From contig OZ037765.1 in the NCBI GenBank assembly GCA_964035545.1, positions 29,934,004 through 29,998,003 on the forward strand: a stretch of DNA of 64,000 nt, read 5' to 3'. Both the position numbers and the translations under genes were made by a program. Each line of letters begins with the position of its first letter. Within the stretch, counting starts at the first letter, position 1. This DNA is from Bugula neritina. Its lineage: Eukaryota > Bryozoa > Gymnolaemata > Cheilostomatida > Bugulidae. Shown in pieces: positions 1 to 11,160 of this stretch. The notes below the pieces were generated by a model, which was given only the letters and a program-made list of their open reading frames with translations, was not told the DNA's origin and searched no databases.

Positions 1-1582
1 GTCTCAACTCTCACATTCCAGCTTCTAATGACTAACTGTTGGTATTTATCTTTGCTACATAATTATGGACAGACTTAATTACCACGCCACTGCAACTACT
101 TCACCTCAATTTCTTCTAAGGAGACCAGCTATAGAAGAGTATTGATATAATAATTAGAGCATACACTTGCACACACCATTTATAGCATAGATTGTGCACT
201 GACGCTCATTGCTCATATAGAAAAATATACCAAAGTGGAGCTGCAAACTGAAGCTATTATTATAATTAATTACTGAAGCCAAGTATTTTGTTATCAGTGA
301 ATAAAGAGCCACTCCAGAATTATTAAATTGCGGCATTAAGACTTTGAACAGAGGTCCAAGTACTCTCAATATTGATTCTTGATTTTAAATTCACTCCCAT
401 ACACAATGAGAGTCATCAAAATGAAATTTCTTTCAAAAAGGTCAGGTGAATCTTACTGACTTTTATGCTGCCGAAATACAAACGATGCCTAAATGCAAAT
501 AGCTAGAAGCAAATCAAAACATGTGACAGAAATATAAAGCTACTTATATTATGATACCATTTATTTTCAATATAAATATTATTTATGTATCAACAGCAAG
601 AAAACAGGAAAATGGAGGACATAAAACAAAGTAATGAATACTAGAATATGAAACCCATGTTATGGATGACAAAGTAAAATTTGAAATCCACAAAAAGCCC
701 TAGTGTTATAAAATATTACTAAGCGAGTGTAATACATATTATTATGTACATGTAGTGTGTGTGTGTATATATAATATGGTCTAGAAGCATATCATATTAG
801 TTAAGCTAACTAGGAGTTTAAGTATAAAGTACATAAAGCTAAGGTGGCATTCAAGAGACAATATCTAAGAGTTACCTTCTCTTTCAAAAACTATGCACAA
901 GTATGCAACAAAGAGGTTATAATTGGATGAAATTGGACCATTTAAATCAATTTTATGAAATTCATTAAAATAATTTCCTATTACCGTAACATATAAATGT
1001 TAATGCTTTATATTTCCATTCACAGCCGCAAACATTGTCCTAGAAGTAGAGGGCAACTTTCACTAAAACCTCAGGAAAAATGTTGGTAAGCTACTGTTTT
1101 AAATAGCATCACGGCAGCAGAAAAGAGAAATAAAATAATATATTACTTACAGTTTCCAATAACTTAACATAAACATTATTTAAACTGATCAAATCCTTTT
1201 TCAAATATTTAATAAGTTAAACTTTTTTAAAATTTACGATTTTCTTCATTGAGTGTAAATTCTGAATTAAAGCAACCGAAAATTTTGCATTTTTTCAAAA
1301 TACACTCGGACCATATCATCCAGTTGTTATATATTCATAATGTTATTCACCACAAAGACATACAAAATAAATTCTATTTTACTAGTATATTAGCATTTTT
1401 AGTCTTAGCTATTGGAGAAATCTACTAATTCTTGAAAAATAACAATTTCAAATAGGCTATATATTTTTTGCCCGCAGAATTGGAAGAATAATTACTAAGA
1501 AAAATTCTCAGTATAGTTTTCAAAACAGTTGTATAAATAATACATTTCTTTGTATTGCACACGTTTTTCTGTAGTAAATTGT
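1..1582. other. 3' flank of EBAG9, no gene seen
   Basis: AT-rich sequence downstream of the minus-strand EBAG9 stop. It probably contains that gene's 3' UTR. A short GT/AT run lies near 755-775. No reading frame here has recognisable protein similarity, and the 71-codon frame at 154-369 looks accidental. Confidence 0.5.
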
Positions 1583-3775
1583 TCAACTTATTTTAGTAGC
1601 TAATCTGGCATTGTCTTTGTTCAACTTCTGTTGCTCTTTGTCTTGATTTCTCTTTTGATGCTCTGCTAGCCTTCGCTCTCTCTCTGCCTTGCGGGTTTGA
1701 CGGGCCATCAGTTCCGTCTCCTCTAGTGAGATGTCCTCACCATCCCAGGCTCCTGTGGAGTCATCCCACTCCTCCAGCTCCGTAGACTAAAGACATAGTA
1801 GAAATGCTGGTACAACTCATCACCACTGCTACTAGGCATTATATAGGTTTTACTTCGTTGAACTAATAATGTAATTATTTTCCACTATATAGTTTTAAAT
1901 GCAACTTAAATCTGATGAAATTCTAAATTTATTGAATAAAAAATTTTTTATTTATTCTAAAATTTAAAACCGAGTTTAATGCTGATAGAATGTAGACAGA
2001 TTCACAGCGACTGTTAAATATTATTTCACCATAGATAAGACAACTTTCAAAATTTACATGGTTATCACTAACACTATGAGGTTAAGAGAAAATAACATTA
2101 ATGAGGGTTTAAGTCCAAATACCCATAGCCAAAAGGTCATTGAACTGCATGATAACAAATTGTAAAAATATTTCATGATTAAGCAAAGCAAATGTTCCGA
2201 TAATTTATTTCTTGTTCAGCTAGAGATAAAATTTCAAAATTTAGTAATACCGTAGCAATTTTTAGCATATCCAAAGACTCTAAACAAAAAATTAGAAATA
2301 AAAAAATGCAAGAAACAGACCGTTGTACAAGAATTTGTATTTAATTTATACACCGGAAATATATGTAATAGCAAAATAATATAAACATTAAAGTCTTTTA
2401 ATTACAACTTGAAGATAAATTCCTTAAATTTTACAAATTGGGTCAGGTGAAAATAAATAGAGAAAATAGCTCTAGTATGATTAAAATCTCTTACGATAGG
2501 AGCAGCTAAATCTGGAGTGAACGCAAGTCTATTGGATTGTTGGGAAGGTTTCTGGGTGTAGGCTCCACCAACAGGCTTAACTAGTACCTGAAATAGAAAC
2601 AATATTTATTCAAGCATCACATTAAAAGCTATTATAAATTTCCATCTTTAATAGGATTATCAACTCTATTATTTTAATTTATTGTTTCTTACATAAGATA
2701 TCAATTCTATATACTCCACAAAAAATTACAAAGATATTAAAAAATAAACTATCTGAGATGAATGTTAAACACCAACACAAACATTTTCAGAAAATAATCA
2801 TTAATTTATAAAAATATCAGTACTAATATGCTAATATTCTAGTTAATAATTTTAATACATAATTTGACGATAAACATTTTTAAGCTTTTTCATAAACTAA
2901 ACCTATTTTGTACAACAAAGCTGCTGTTTACTAAATAATTGCTACCTTCTTTTGTTTTTTTATAGTAGGTGCTAGACCGAGATCTGAGAAGTAATCTGGC
3001 TCAGGTTCAGGGTCGGGTTCCTGTGACGGTCTCGAACCGATCCGACTATGTTGCTTAGGTTCTTGAGAGAACTTAGACTCCTGGGAAACATGCGGAGCTG
3101 CAAGCTTATCCCAGTTATCCCAGTCTGTAAAAACTTCTTCTGCCTCAGCTTCTAGCTCATTATAGCCGTCAGGGCCAGGTAACTGTTGGTATTAGAAGCA
3201 ATGAATTCGCATTTCAAATATCAAAACTAGAGTATACAATAAGATACTTTAATTTATCAAAATTCTATAAAAAATTAGTTTTATTCAATATGGCCATCAT
3301 AACAATTTTATTCTAATCAGAAATTTTGTGTGAAGAGTGGTCACAACAAATCATTTGCATCACATGAACGTCTATTGTATAAATAATTTCATAATTAAAT
3401 AAACTTGGCTATAGTATCACTCATATTATCATCGCAAACATTTGTAAATTTTCAACGATAAGCTTTTAGCATGCACTTGTCAATATACACACTGACTTTA
3501 ATCATATTGCTAACTTGAAATAAATACAAATAAACTTTGGTAGTGAAAATACAGTCACATACCACATGACTAGAATGATCGACTGGTGAAGGCGGAATTT
3601 CAAAATTGTTAGAGAGCACCTGTGTTGGCATGTCAAGCGTTGACTGCTGTATATGAGTTGGGAGTATTGAACCTGAATTTCTTCTTTTACGACTTAGAAA
3701 ACATAACGCTCGCTTAAACAGCGCTAGAAAACCCACAAACATAGATTTAACTAGCTTCCCTAGAGCGGTTATCAT
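1583..3775 (-). CDS. EBAG9: EBAG9 / RCAS1 homologue (248 aa, 4 coding exons)
   Basis: Coding exons in transcript order are 3775-3563, 3182-2946, 2587-2495 and 1786-1583, all joined in phase 0. Together they encode 248 aa; human EBAG9 has 213. The start MITALGKLVKSMF followed by a hydrophobic stretch and a basic FLSRKRR end matches the N-terminal membrane-associated segment of EBAG9. The PVDHSS motif, the EPDYFSDLGLAPTIKKQKK block and the C-terminal Glu/Lys/Gln-rich coiled coil ending ATKIS match the family in order (human has EPDYFKDMTPTIRKTQK and ends GVKLS). EBAG9 is a Golgi/secretory-pathway adaptor that affects vesicle exocytosis and O-glycan presentation; that role is known from vertebrates and inferred here. 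Donors are GTATGT, GTAGCA and GTAAGA. An acceptor (TTTGCAG) lies 18 nt upstream of the ATG, so a 5' leader exon or trans-spliced leader is expected. Confidence 0.87.
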
Positions 3776-3796
3776 TTCTTCAACTTTTGGCTTCTG

Positions 3797-5771
3797 CAAA
3801 TAAAATTATTATACAAACTATATATTATAAGTAAAGGCAATTCAAACTTGAACTGTGTACATGATCATAACTGATTGAAAGTTGGAATCAAAAGCAACAC
3901 CAACTACCACTCATACTTTCAAAAGTTCATCAATATATAATGTATAGGCTATTGAAATTTTTATTTTGTACTGCAAAACTGCACAAATGGGCAACTAATT
4001 TACCATCAAAACTAGATTTACATTGGTATTATTTTCCACAACATAATTACGGTCAAAATGAGCTTAACATGATTTATAAAGTTGAAGTTTTACAAAACCG
4101 ATTTTAGTTTGATTGATTTACCTTTAGTTTTAAAAAACTTGGTCAAAATTAACAAAATTTCATAAGAAACAATTTTACATTTCGAAAATTAAGATTACAA
4201 TTAAAGCAAACTTTGAACCATGTTTAATGTATCCAATTTATTATTGGATACATTATTATACCAATGGGTGAATATATAAACTCATATTGATATTTAATAC
4301 AAAATAGATAACCCAAAAGAAACTGTATTACTATCAACATGAGCATGATACTGGTACCCATTTAGTTTTATATTAATAAAGCTAATTCCAATTGGAACTG
4401 AAAGCAGTTAGACTAAAGGCAAAGCAGTTATTGGATATAAAATTAAATATCAATATGAATATTCATATTGAATATCAACATTGATATAAATTTGGAATAA
4501 GAACATCAGACTAATAGTAATGATTAGATCAAATTCAATATTTATATTGATATTTTAAATTTAACTATCATATTCATATTATGAATAATTATGGCTATCA
4601 AATTGATTTGAATATTAATATGAATATTTGACTCTGTCTTTTTTAGTAGCTCAGTAGTCGTAGACGCAGTACAAGTGGCAGTGCTACTAATACTACCACT
4701 AGTAGACGTAGTACTAGTAGTTGCACTTGTTGACGGGCGCACAATCATCAGACACAATTCTTGACAATTACAATCAGTGAATAACATTGTTATCATTGTT
4801 ATTAACAATGATATTCATATTCATATTGACAATGACAAGATGAAGAAGTAGAACTAGAAGTAGAAGGAAAGATAAGCTCACGCAATGTTAAAACTGTAGT
4901 AAAAACAAAAATCCAAAAGCAAAATAAAGTTAGAGCAGCTTGAACCAATAACTATAAGTTTTAAGCATAATTGATATCAATAATAATAACATTAACATCA
5001 AGTGTTCAGTTAGTACTAGTAGTAGTAGTGTTGAAAACCTTCAAGTTGGAATGACTTTATAAGCAGCTCCAAGTTGTGGGTGAATGAGTGCAGCAATTTG
5101 GAGTTCTCGTGTTTGAAATTGTTTAGAATTGCGAACTACTGCACTCAGTCACCCCTAACTTGGAGCTGCTTATAAAATTATTCTTTGAGTCGAGGTGAAA
5201 AATTAAAATAGCATCGGCGACATCCGTAAACCTGTTAGAATTTATTAAAAGAATAACTGAGATTATTTTACCTGTTCTAAATTTTTTAAAGCTAACCCAA
5301 TTCTATTATTTTTCTAACCAAAGAGTAGTATCCGTTGTTAACCAAGCTCGGAAAATCTTGTCATTTTTAAAAGCTGTTAAAACTTACCACTTGAAATTTA
5401 TGCTCGAATCTCTTATTCTACAAGTCTTCATTGTGTAAAATTAATTAATGAATATATTTATAACTGCAGCAATAGATATTTTGCTATTATAGAATATCTC
5501 TTTAAAATATATTTTGGTTATTGAGTTTGAACTTTAAAAGTAAACTTAAAAAGGTATTCTATCAATTTTAGGTTGGCTTAGATTACTAGACTTTCAAAGA
5601 CTTTTAGATCAGCATTAGTGAACAATAAAACAGAACTGTTTTTTTTTAAATTGTTTTGTGCAAAGCCAATAATTATAATGAACTGCTGTGTTAGAAAGCC
5701 TTTTACTTCAGCAACAGCTTTATACTTTTTGTTTGAATGCAACCAGTAACACTTACAATGTGTTGTTTTAC
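3797..5771. other. Intergenic, low-complexity and foldback DNA
   Basis: Upstream of EBAG9. From about 4440 to 5035 the sequence is cryptically simple: alternating TATTGATATTCATAT-like words, then AGTAGT/ACTACT trinucleotide words, then TTATCATTGTTATTAAC words. A foldback repeat follows at 5038-5197. No coding exon was recognised. The open frame at 4542-4808 is translated simple sequence. Confidence 0.6.
5038..5197. repeat. Foldback (inverted) repeat, MITE-like
   Basis: Two arms of roughly 50-60 nt face each other around a ~40 nt loop. The left arm (about 5038-5093) contains TTATAAGCAGCTCCAAGTT and the right arm (about 5139-5197) contains its reverse complement AACTTGGAGCTGCTTATAA. Matching continues through the GTGxGTGAxTGAGTGCAG segment with a few mismatches. 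There is no open frame. It could be a small foldback element or MITE; I saw no clear target-site duplication. Confidence 0.6.
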
Positions 5772-7493
5772 TACCGTAAAATGGGGTAACTGTAGCCACT
5801 TGGGGTAACTTTGGCCACTTTGGAAAAAATGTTTAAAATGTAGCTGGTGCTATATCTATGAAGTCTAAAAATATTTTAATTGTATATATGCACTGACTGC
5901 AGATTGGTGCATCCTATTCCTGAAAAATAATTGATATACTTATTTGCTGCTTCTTGCTGTCAGCCATTTTCAATTTCCTGTTTGACGACAAGATTTTCAG
6001 CGCTGTCCAACTTTAATCTATTTGAAGGCGTTAGAAAAGCTGGACTCATTTTCTTTTTTGTATTAAAGAACTTTGGTAAGTATTTAACCAGGATATTTGT
6101 AATTTAGGTAAATAAATTGAAATCCAAAATTAAAATATGTGTCTTGAATTCACTGTGTACAATTTTTGACAAATTTGGGGTAACTTTGGCCATGACTAAA
6201 TGGTACTCCAAAGTAGGTTTCTGGCAGCGCTGCAAATTTTCTGTTACTTCAGACACATAGTACATTACTCTATAAAGGCACAATCATTTGATTCACCTAT
6301 ACCCAATGCTTTAGTTATATATTTGAAACAACTTAGAGTCCGAAATATGTAATAATTACATGGGGAATTATACATTTTTGTTCCCAGACAGCAATTTTGT
6401 GTTTAATGTTTTTTTTTATATAAGAATTTGACCATGCATTGTAAAATGTATTTTTCAAGACAATTATACTCAGAAAATATTAAAGAAAAGTAATATCTCC
6501 AAGATATGGTATATCTGAGGAGATCATTGGTTTTGCTTTATTCACAAGAATTGGCAGCTGGAAAGTCTTGACAAGAAGTGGCTAGAAATATGATATTACC
6601 AAAGGAACACTACAAAACAGAGCCGCATGAAGACACAAGCTGAAGCCTGGACGCCAAACTGTGTTATCACAAGTAGAGGAGGTAGCCATTGTTGACCATA
6701 CCTACTACAAAGCTGGCTCAATGGGGCTTTCCATTAGATAAAACAGACTTTCGAATAATAGTCAAGACCTATTTTGACAAATGTGAGAGAAGAGTGCAAC
6801 ATTTCAAAAGCAACTACCCTCAAGATTACTGGAGTCTCAGTTTTATGTCAAGACATAAAGATAGCTTGTCTCACAGGTTGTGCCAAAACATAGCACCGGA
6901 ATGGGCAACAGTTAATTCTGAAGACATTACGCATTATTTAAAAAATCTACAGACAACTGCTACAGCCTATAGTTTGAAAGGGCATACTTGAATTTAAGAT
7001 TAAATTCAATGAAATTTGAACTTGTACAGTGATTTATTCAATGTTGCCAGCAAAATACATGATTTTTTATACATATACAAAAGTTTTTACACTTAATAAC
7101 AATGTACCTCGAATAGCTGTGGTTTCAATGCAATAATTACACTATTATAGCTTGCATTTTGTCTAAAATAATTTTTTTTTGTAGTAATGAAGTTGAATAA
7201 TGTTGTTCTTTAATTTCTAACTGGCTAAAAAAGCTCCAAGTGCTGCTAACTTTAGCTACATGGAGAATAACGACACCGGCCAAAGTTACCCCGAAAATAG
7301 GGTAACTTTGGCCACCTACTTTTTTTAATGCCACAGGAGATCTAGCAGTCCCAAACTGCAAATGGTTCTTTCATTTAGTGCATATGTTGATAAGCTTCAT
7401 TTAGCATCCAAAAATTTTAAAGAATATTGTAATCCTTTCATATGACACCCAAAATATGTCTCAAAACGGCCAATGTTACCCCATTTTACGGTA
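5772..7493 (+). mobile_element. Decayed pogo-like DNA transposon, internally deleted
   Basis: The element runs from CCGTAAAATGGGGTAAC (5774) to its reverse complement (ending 7491) and is flanked by TA on both sides, as expected for the Tc1/mariner/pogo superfamily. The terminal inverted repeats are about 24 nt with a few mismatches. The word GGGGTAACTTTGGCCA recurs near 5800 and 6177 and in both orientations at 7279-7315, with a variant at the right end. An interior remnant of a pogo/Tigger-type transposase supplies only DNA-binding parts. The catalytic DDE region is absent, so this copy is non-autonomous and dead. Confidence 0.85.
6580..6991 (+). pseudogene. Pogo/Tigger-type transposase DNA-binding remnant
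   Basis: One frame at about 6580-6695 reads KYDITKGTLQNR and then KPGRQTVLSQVEEVAIVDH, the HTH_psq-type start of pogo/Tigger/Jerky transposases, but it contains two stop codons. A different frame (ORF 6689-6991) continues with AQWGFPLDKTDFRIIVKTYFD and then FKSNYPQDYWSLSFMSRHKD and SHRLCQNIAPEWATV. These are the CENP-B/Tc5-type second helix-turn-helix, with the usual WGFPL, FMxRH and LSxRLxxNI motifs. The reading frame is therefore broken by stops and a frameshift. Nothing of the DDE catalytic core follows before the right inverted repeat. Confidence 0.8.
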
Positions 7494-8129
7494 CTACATA
7501 TGTCATATGTACGTTATAAAATAGTGTTTTGCTGTGTAACTGTGTTATTAAGTTTAGTGAACAACTGATTGTAGTAGGAAAATATTGATACATAACTTAT
7601 AATTTTTATTTATACACACAATGTAATATTTGAGTTAATTGATTCAATTCAATAGCAAACTTTATGCCAACAGTCATACTTCTGCTTTGAATCATTGTTT
7701 TAATGTTGCTAATAATAATTTAAGCAACTTTCTGTAAGCTGAATTATCCAAATTTTTAATTTTAATAATTAAACTCTACTGAGTACCTATATATATTTTT
7801 TGCACACACCACCTAAAACACAATGTAATTAGCATTGAAAGTAGTTTACAGAGCTTATATTCAAAACTTCTTCTTGTTAAAGACTTAAGAAATCATAGCT
7901 TATGCTGAATAAAAGTTTAAAAACCTTTAATTAGGTACTCTTCACATACTGCTTAAATATAAAAATCTTCTAAATGTAATAAAGTTTAGAATGATGAAAT
8001 TTTAAGCTAAGATTTTTAATTTCTGTATTATTAAATCAGAGTTTAATTTTAAAACCTGAACTTTGTTGAAATTAACTGCGACACACTTAATTTTAATTAT
8101 ATAATAAAATGTAGGTATACTACTTTTAG
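7494..8129. other. Intergenic, 5' flank of the J-domain gene
   Basis: AT-rich spacer between the transposon and the J-domain gene. No coding exon was recognised. It ends in a splice-acceptor sequence (CTACTTTTAG) 3 nt before the ATG at 8133. Confidence 0.5.
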
Positions 8130-8132
8130 AAT

Positions 8133-8876
8133 ATGGCAGTGTCAAACTACTTCAAAGATCTCGAATTGGAAATAACTGCAACAGGGAATGATGTGCGAAC
8201 CGCTTACAAAAGATTAGCTAAGCAATGGCATCCTGACAAAAATAAAGAACCTGGTGCAGAAGAAAAGTTTAAACAAATATTGGCAGCATATAATCACTTA
8301 CAATCTGATGACAGACGTGAGACTCTTGCCAGAGAATTAAGGAGACAAAATGAGTCAAAAGCTGCTCCTATCCCTAAGCCACCCCCACAGCCTCCACCTG
8401 CAGCTCAACCTCCAACCAGACCTTCATCAGCGCATAATTTTCAACAAGCAAAGCATTCTGGAGATGCTAGGCCTAAATCCTATAAATCAAAAACAAAACA
8501 GTCCAATGCTTCCACAAGTAAAACTTCAAATGAAAGTTGGTGGGACAACTACAAGTCAAACAGTAGCAATAGTACTGAAAATAAAAGAGAGTCTAATCAA
8601 AAGACAAAGTTTAAAAGAACTAAATTTAGTAGGAACAGTCCTGAAAGATTCATGCATTCATTTATGAACTTTGATGATCCGTTTGACGATATTCTCTTCA
8701 GTATTTTCATGATTCCACCTAGTAAATCTCCACCTAAATCTAAACCTCGGGTTGATCCATTTGGTAACAAACTGCCAAATAACTTGATGTCGGAAAATAT
8801 TTATGATTGGAAGTCAGCTACAAAAGGACGAGGGCAGCAACCAGATTATCAAGAGTATCTCGATGGTTGGTGTTAG
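8133..8876 (+). CDS. J-domain protein, unspliced short form (247 aa)
   Basis: If the donor at 8866 is not used, the first exon is a complete single-exon reading frame ending YLDGWC-stop. The J domain, HPD motif and low-complexity linker are the same as in the long form, but the C2HC fingers are lost. This could be a real alternative end, or the true gene end, in which case the zinc-finger exons at 9344-11160 belong to a separate transcript. Transcript data would decide; codon phase and exon order favour one gene. Confidence 0.5.
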   Translation: MAVSNYFKDLELEITATGNDVRTAYKRLAKQWHPDKNKEPGAEEKFKQILAAYNHLQSDDRRETLARELRRQNESKAAPIPKPPPQPPPAAQPPTRPSSAHNFQQAKHSGDARPKSYKSKTKQSNASTSKTSNESWWDNYKSNSSNSTENKRESNQKTKFKRTKFSRNSPERFMHSFMNFDDPFDDILFSIFMIPPSKSPPKSKPRVDPFGNKLPNNLMSENIYDWKSATKGRGQQPDYQEYLDGWC

Positions 8877-11160
8877 TTTAAATTGTGTTTAAAATAAGCC
8901 AATTATTATAATACTGTTAGATGACAAATATTATATAGTATTGTAAACAGAAATTAATCAACACCTAGAAGCCAAGATTAAATTTAAAAAAAACATGCAA
9001 AAATCTATTTAATTATAGCTCTGTATAACAAGTCATGTTTGTATAAATTTGTAATTTATATCTACAAATCTTTGTAATGATAAGCTGGTTTTAGGCAGAC
9101 TTTAGCAGGTGCCTCTTTTTTGTCAGTTTGTATGGGTTTGAGAAGCATGCATTTTTGACATCACCTTGCTGGTATTCAAGCTTATGTCCTTATACAAAAA
9201 GGCTGGTGCACGACCACTATACTACAACTACTCGCTGCATATACATTATATAACATATATGAAAAGACCAATTAGTTTTAGTTGCATGTGTTATAAGCAT
9301 TATAGTATAGATTATATATAAATCATTATGTATTTTATTGCAGATGAAACTGAATTTGCCTGTCATTATTGTGGACTTCTCATGGAGATAGACATGCTAG
9401 TAAGCTCATATAGTGTATCAGTATTGAATTATATGAATATAACAGTAGGCTAATGCTAGATCACCATAAAAATTAATTTACAATTCATTTCATTAAAGAA
9501 AAACTTGTGCAGAAATTTTAGCACATGGCAGTATATAATATTTGCTCGCTTATAAGTGAAACATTCCCAAAATCTTGAATCATTAGTGCATGCAGGTAAA
9601 GTGTTGGACAGCGCTAATTGATTTGATATATAATTACATGTAAAGACACAATTAATAGTACCAGTTCTCATGAATATAAAAATAAATTAATCATAAAATA
9701 TATTTTTATGAATTATCTCAAACATTAAGCCAGTTTATGTGATAACATTATTTATTATAAATCCTATGTCTATTTTTGCACTTCTATTTAGTAGTGTTTA
9801 TTAAGCCAGCAAATGTTATAAAACTTCACAGATAATATTTAAAATCTGTCCTTGCTATTGTTACAGCAAGCTTTACTGTTATACATATTTATATAGAGAA
9901 AACACGAGCCAAGATGTCAAAGACTAGGTGGAAAGACAGTGAAGCCTGGTTACCAGTTTGATGACGAAGAAGTCAATGAAGCATACGCTACAAACTTTAA
10001 TACTAAACCTAGTCAGGGCTCTAAGCCCAAATCATTTGCCAGGAAAATAGTCTGCCGATGGTGTGGGCAATCCTTCAGTGCTGGAGTTGCTGCAGCTCAT
10101 ATTGCGCAATGTCAGTTAGATAGGACAACTCCTAAAACTACTAGGGTAATACAATAATCCTATTTTTGTAATAGTTAATATTTTAGATGGCAATATCTCA
10201 CTTCTTAGCAGGAGTAATTGTCACTACAGCTTATATTATGACAACATGCTAATATAATGTGTGCAATTAGATGCAAGTTTAATGCCAAAGATATGGTAAT
10301 AATCAATATTTAGAATTGAATTGAGACACTTTTTTAAAAACCAAGCCGAGTTAAATGTTTTGTAATTTGACAGTTATTATCACTAGCCTTTACTAATTAG
10401 ATTTTCATATTATTGACACATTGTATTTTATTTTTGCACAGTACCCAAAATATTTTTCTGTTACTTTTTTATTTCTAGGGTCGTCCGGAGTGGAATAATA
10501 ATTTTGCAGAAACTGAGTATAACGGTAAGAATAAATACTATAATATTATATTACTTTCATGTCATCTAAAATTTTGTTAAAAGCACTTGGCACACACTAT
10601 TCTTAGTGTACTTGATATCATAAGCTGAATAGTTGCTGCTTTTTAACTACATTAGTGTATGTGTGGGGTATTAGCACCTCTTTATTTTATAATAGTTATA
10701 AAGTTATAATAGTTTCCTGTAGTAATAAACTACATATTATGATCATTAGTTTATGCACTGTGATTTTTGAGATAGTGTAATGCATATGTAGCAAAGACCA
10801 AATTTCACTTTTTCAATAAGCAAATGGTACGACACTATATACAAAGTCCTACATTAAATTTCGGCCTTTTTGTTGTAGTTTTGTAAATGCTTACAAATAA
10901 TTTTGCATTTTATAGTTGTTATCTATCTGTCTTGTTTCATATAGAACTGCAAGGTAGTTTGATTATATATAAATGGTATATACTGCTATAGCTATAGGGT
11001 GGTGAGTAAAATTCTAAAAATTAAAACATGGTAGATTTGAATCAAGAATTTGAAAAGCTATATCTATTAGGCAGCTAATCAGTATGCGTCACTTGTCTTG
11101 TTTGTAGAGCCACCGGAATCCATATTTGAGGAAAGACCGAGGTCGTCCCGCATAAAGTAA
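8133..11160 (+). CDS. J-domain protein with tandem C2HC zinc fingers (378 aa, 5 exons)
   Basis: Exons 8133-8865, 9344-9399, 9897-10145, 10479-10524 and 11108-11160 join in compatible phases to 378 aa. Residues 5-65 form an N-terminal DnaJ domain with the HPD tripeptide at 33-35, the Hsp70 ATPase-stimulating motif. A Pro-rich and Ser/Lys-rich low-complexity linker follows, then a conserved-looking segment (RVDPFGNKLPN). Exons 2-3 add two zinc fingers with identical spacing, C-x2-C-x11-H-x3-C: CHYC...HEPRC and CRWC...HIAQC. The link from exon 1 to exon 2 needs a weak donor, G|GTTGGT, but that donor type is also used in the SUOX gene here. Without this splice exon 1 reads on to a stop at 8874-8876. 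A J-domain cochaperone role follows from the HPD motif. The substrate is unknown, and I do not recognise the vertebrate orthologue. Confidence 0.68.

Noticed and set aside
4542-4808. 88-codon Ser/Thr-rich minus frame
   Set aside because: It translates AGT/ACT simple sequence and has no splice or homology support.
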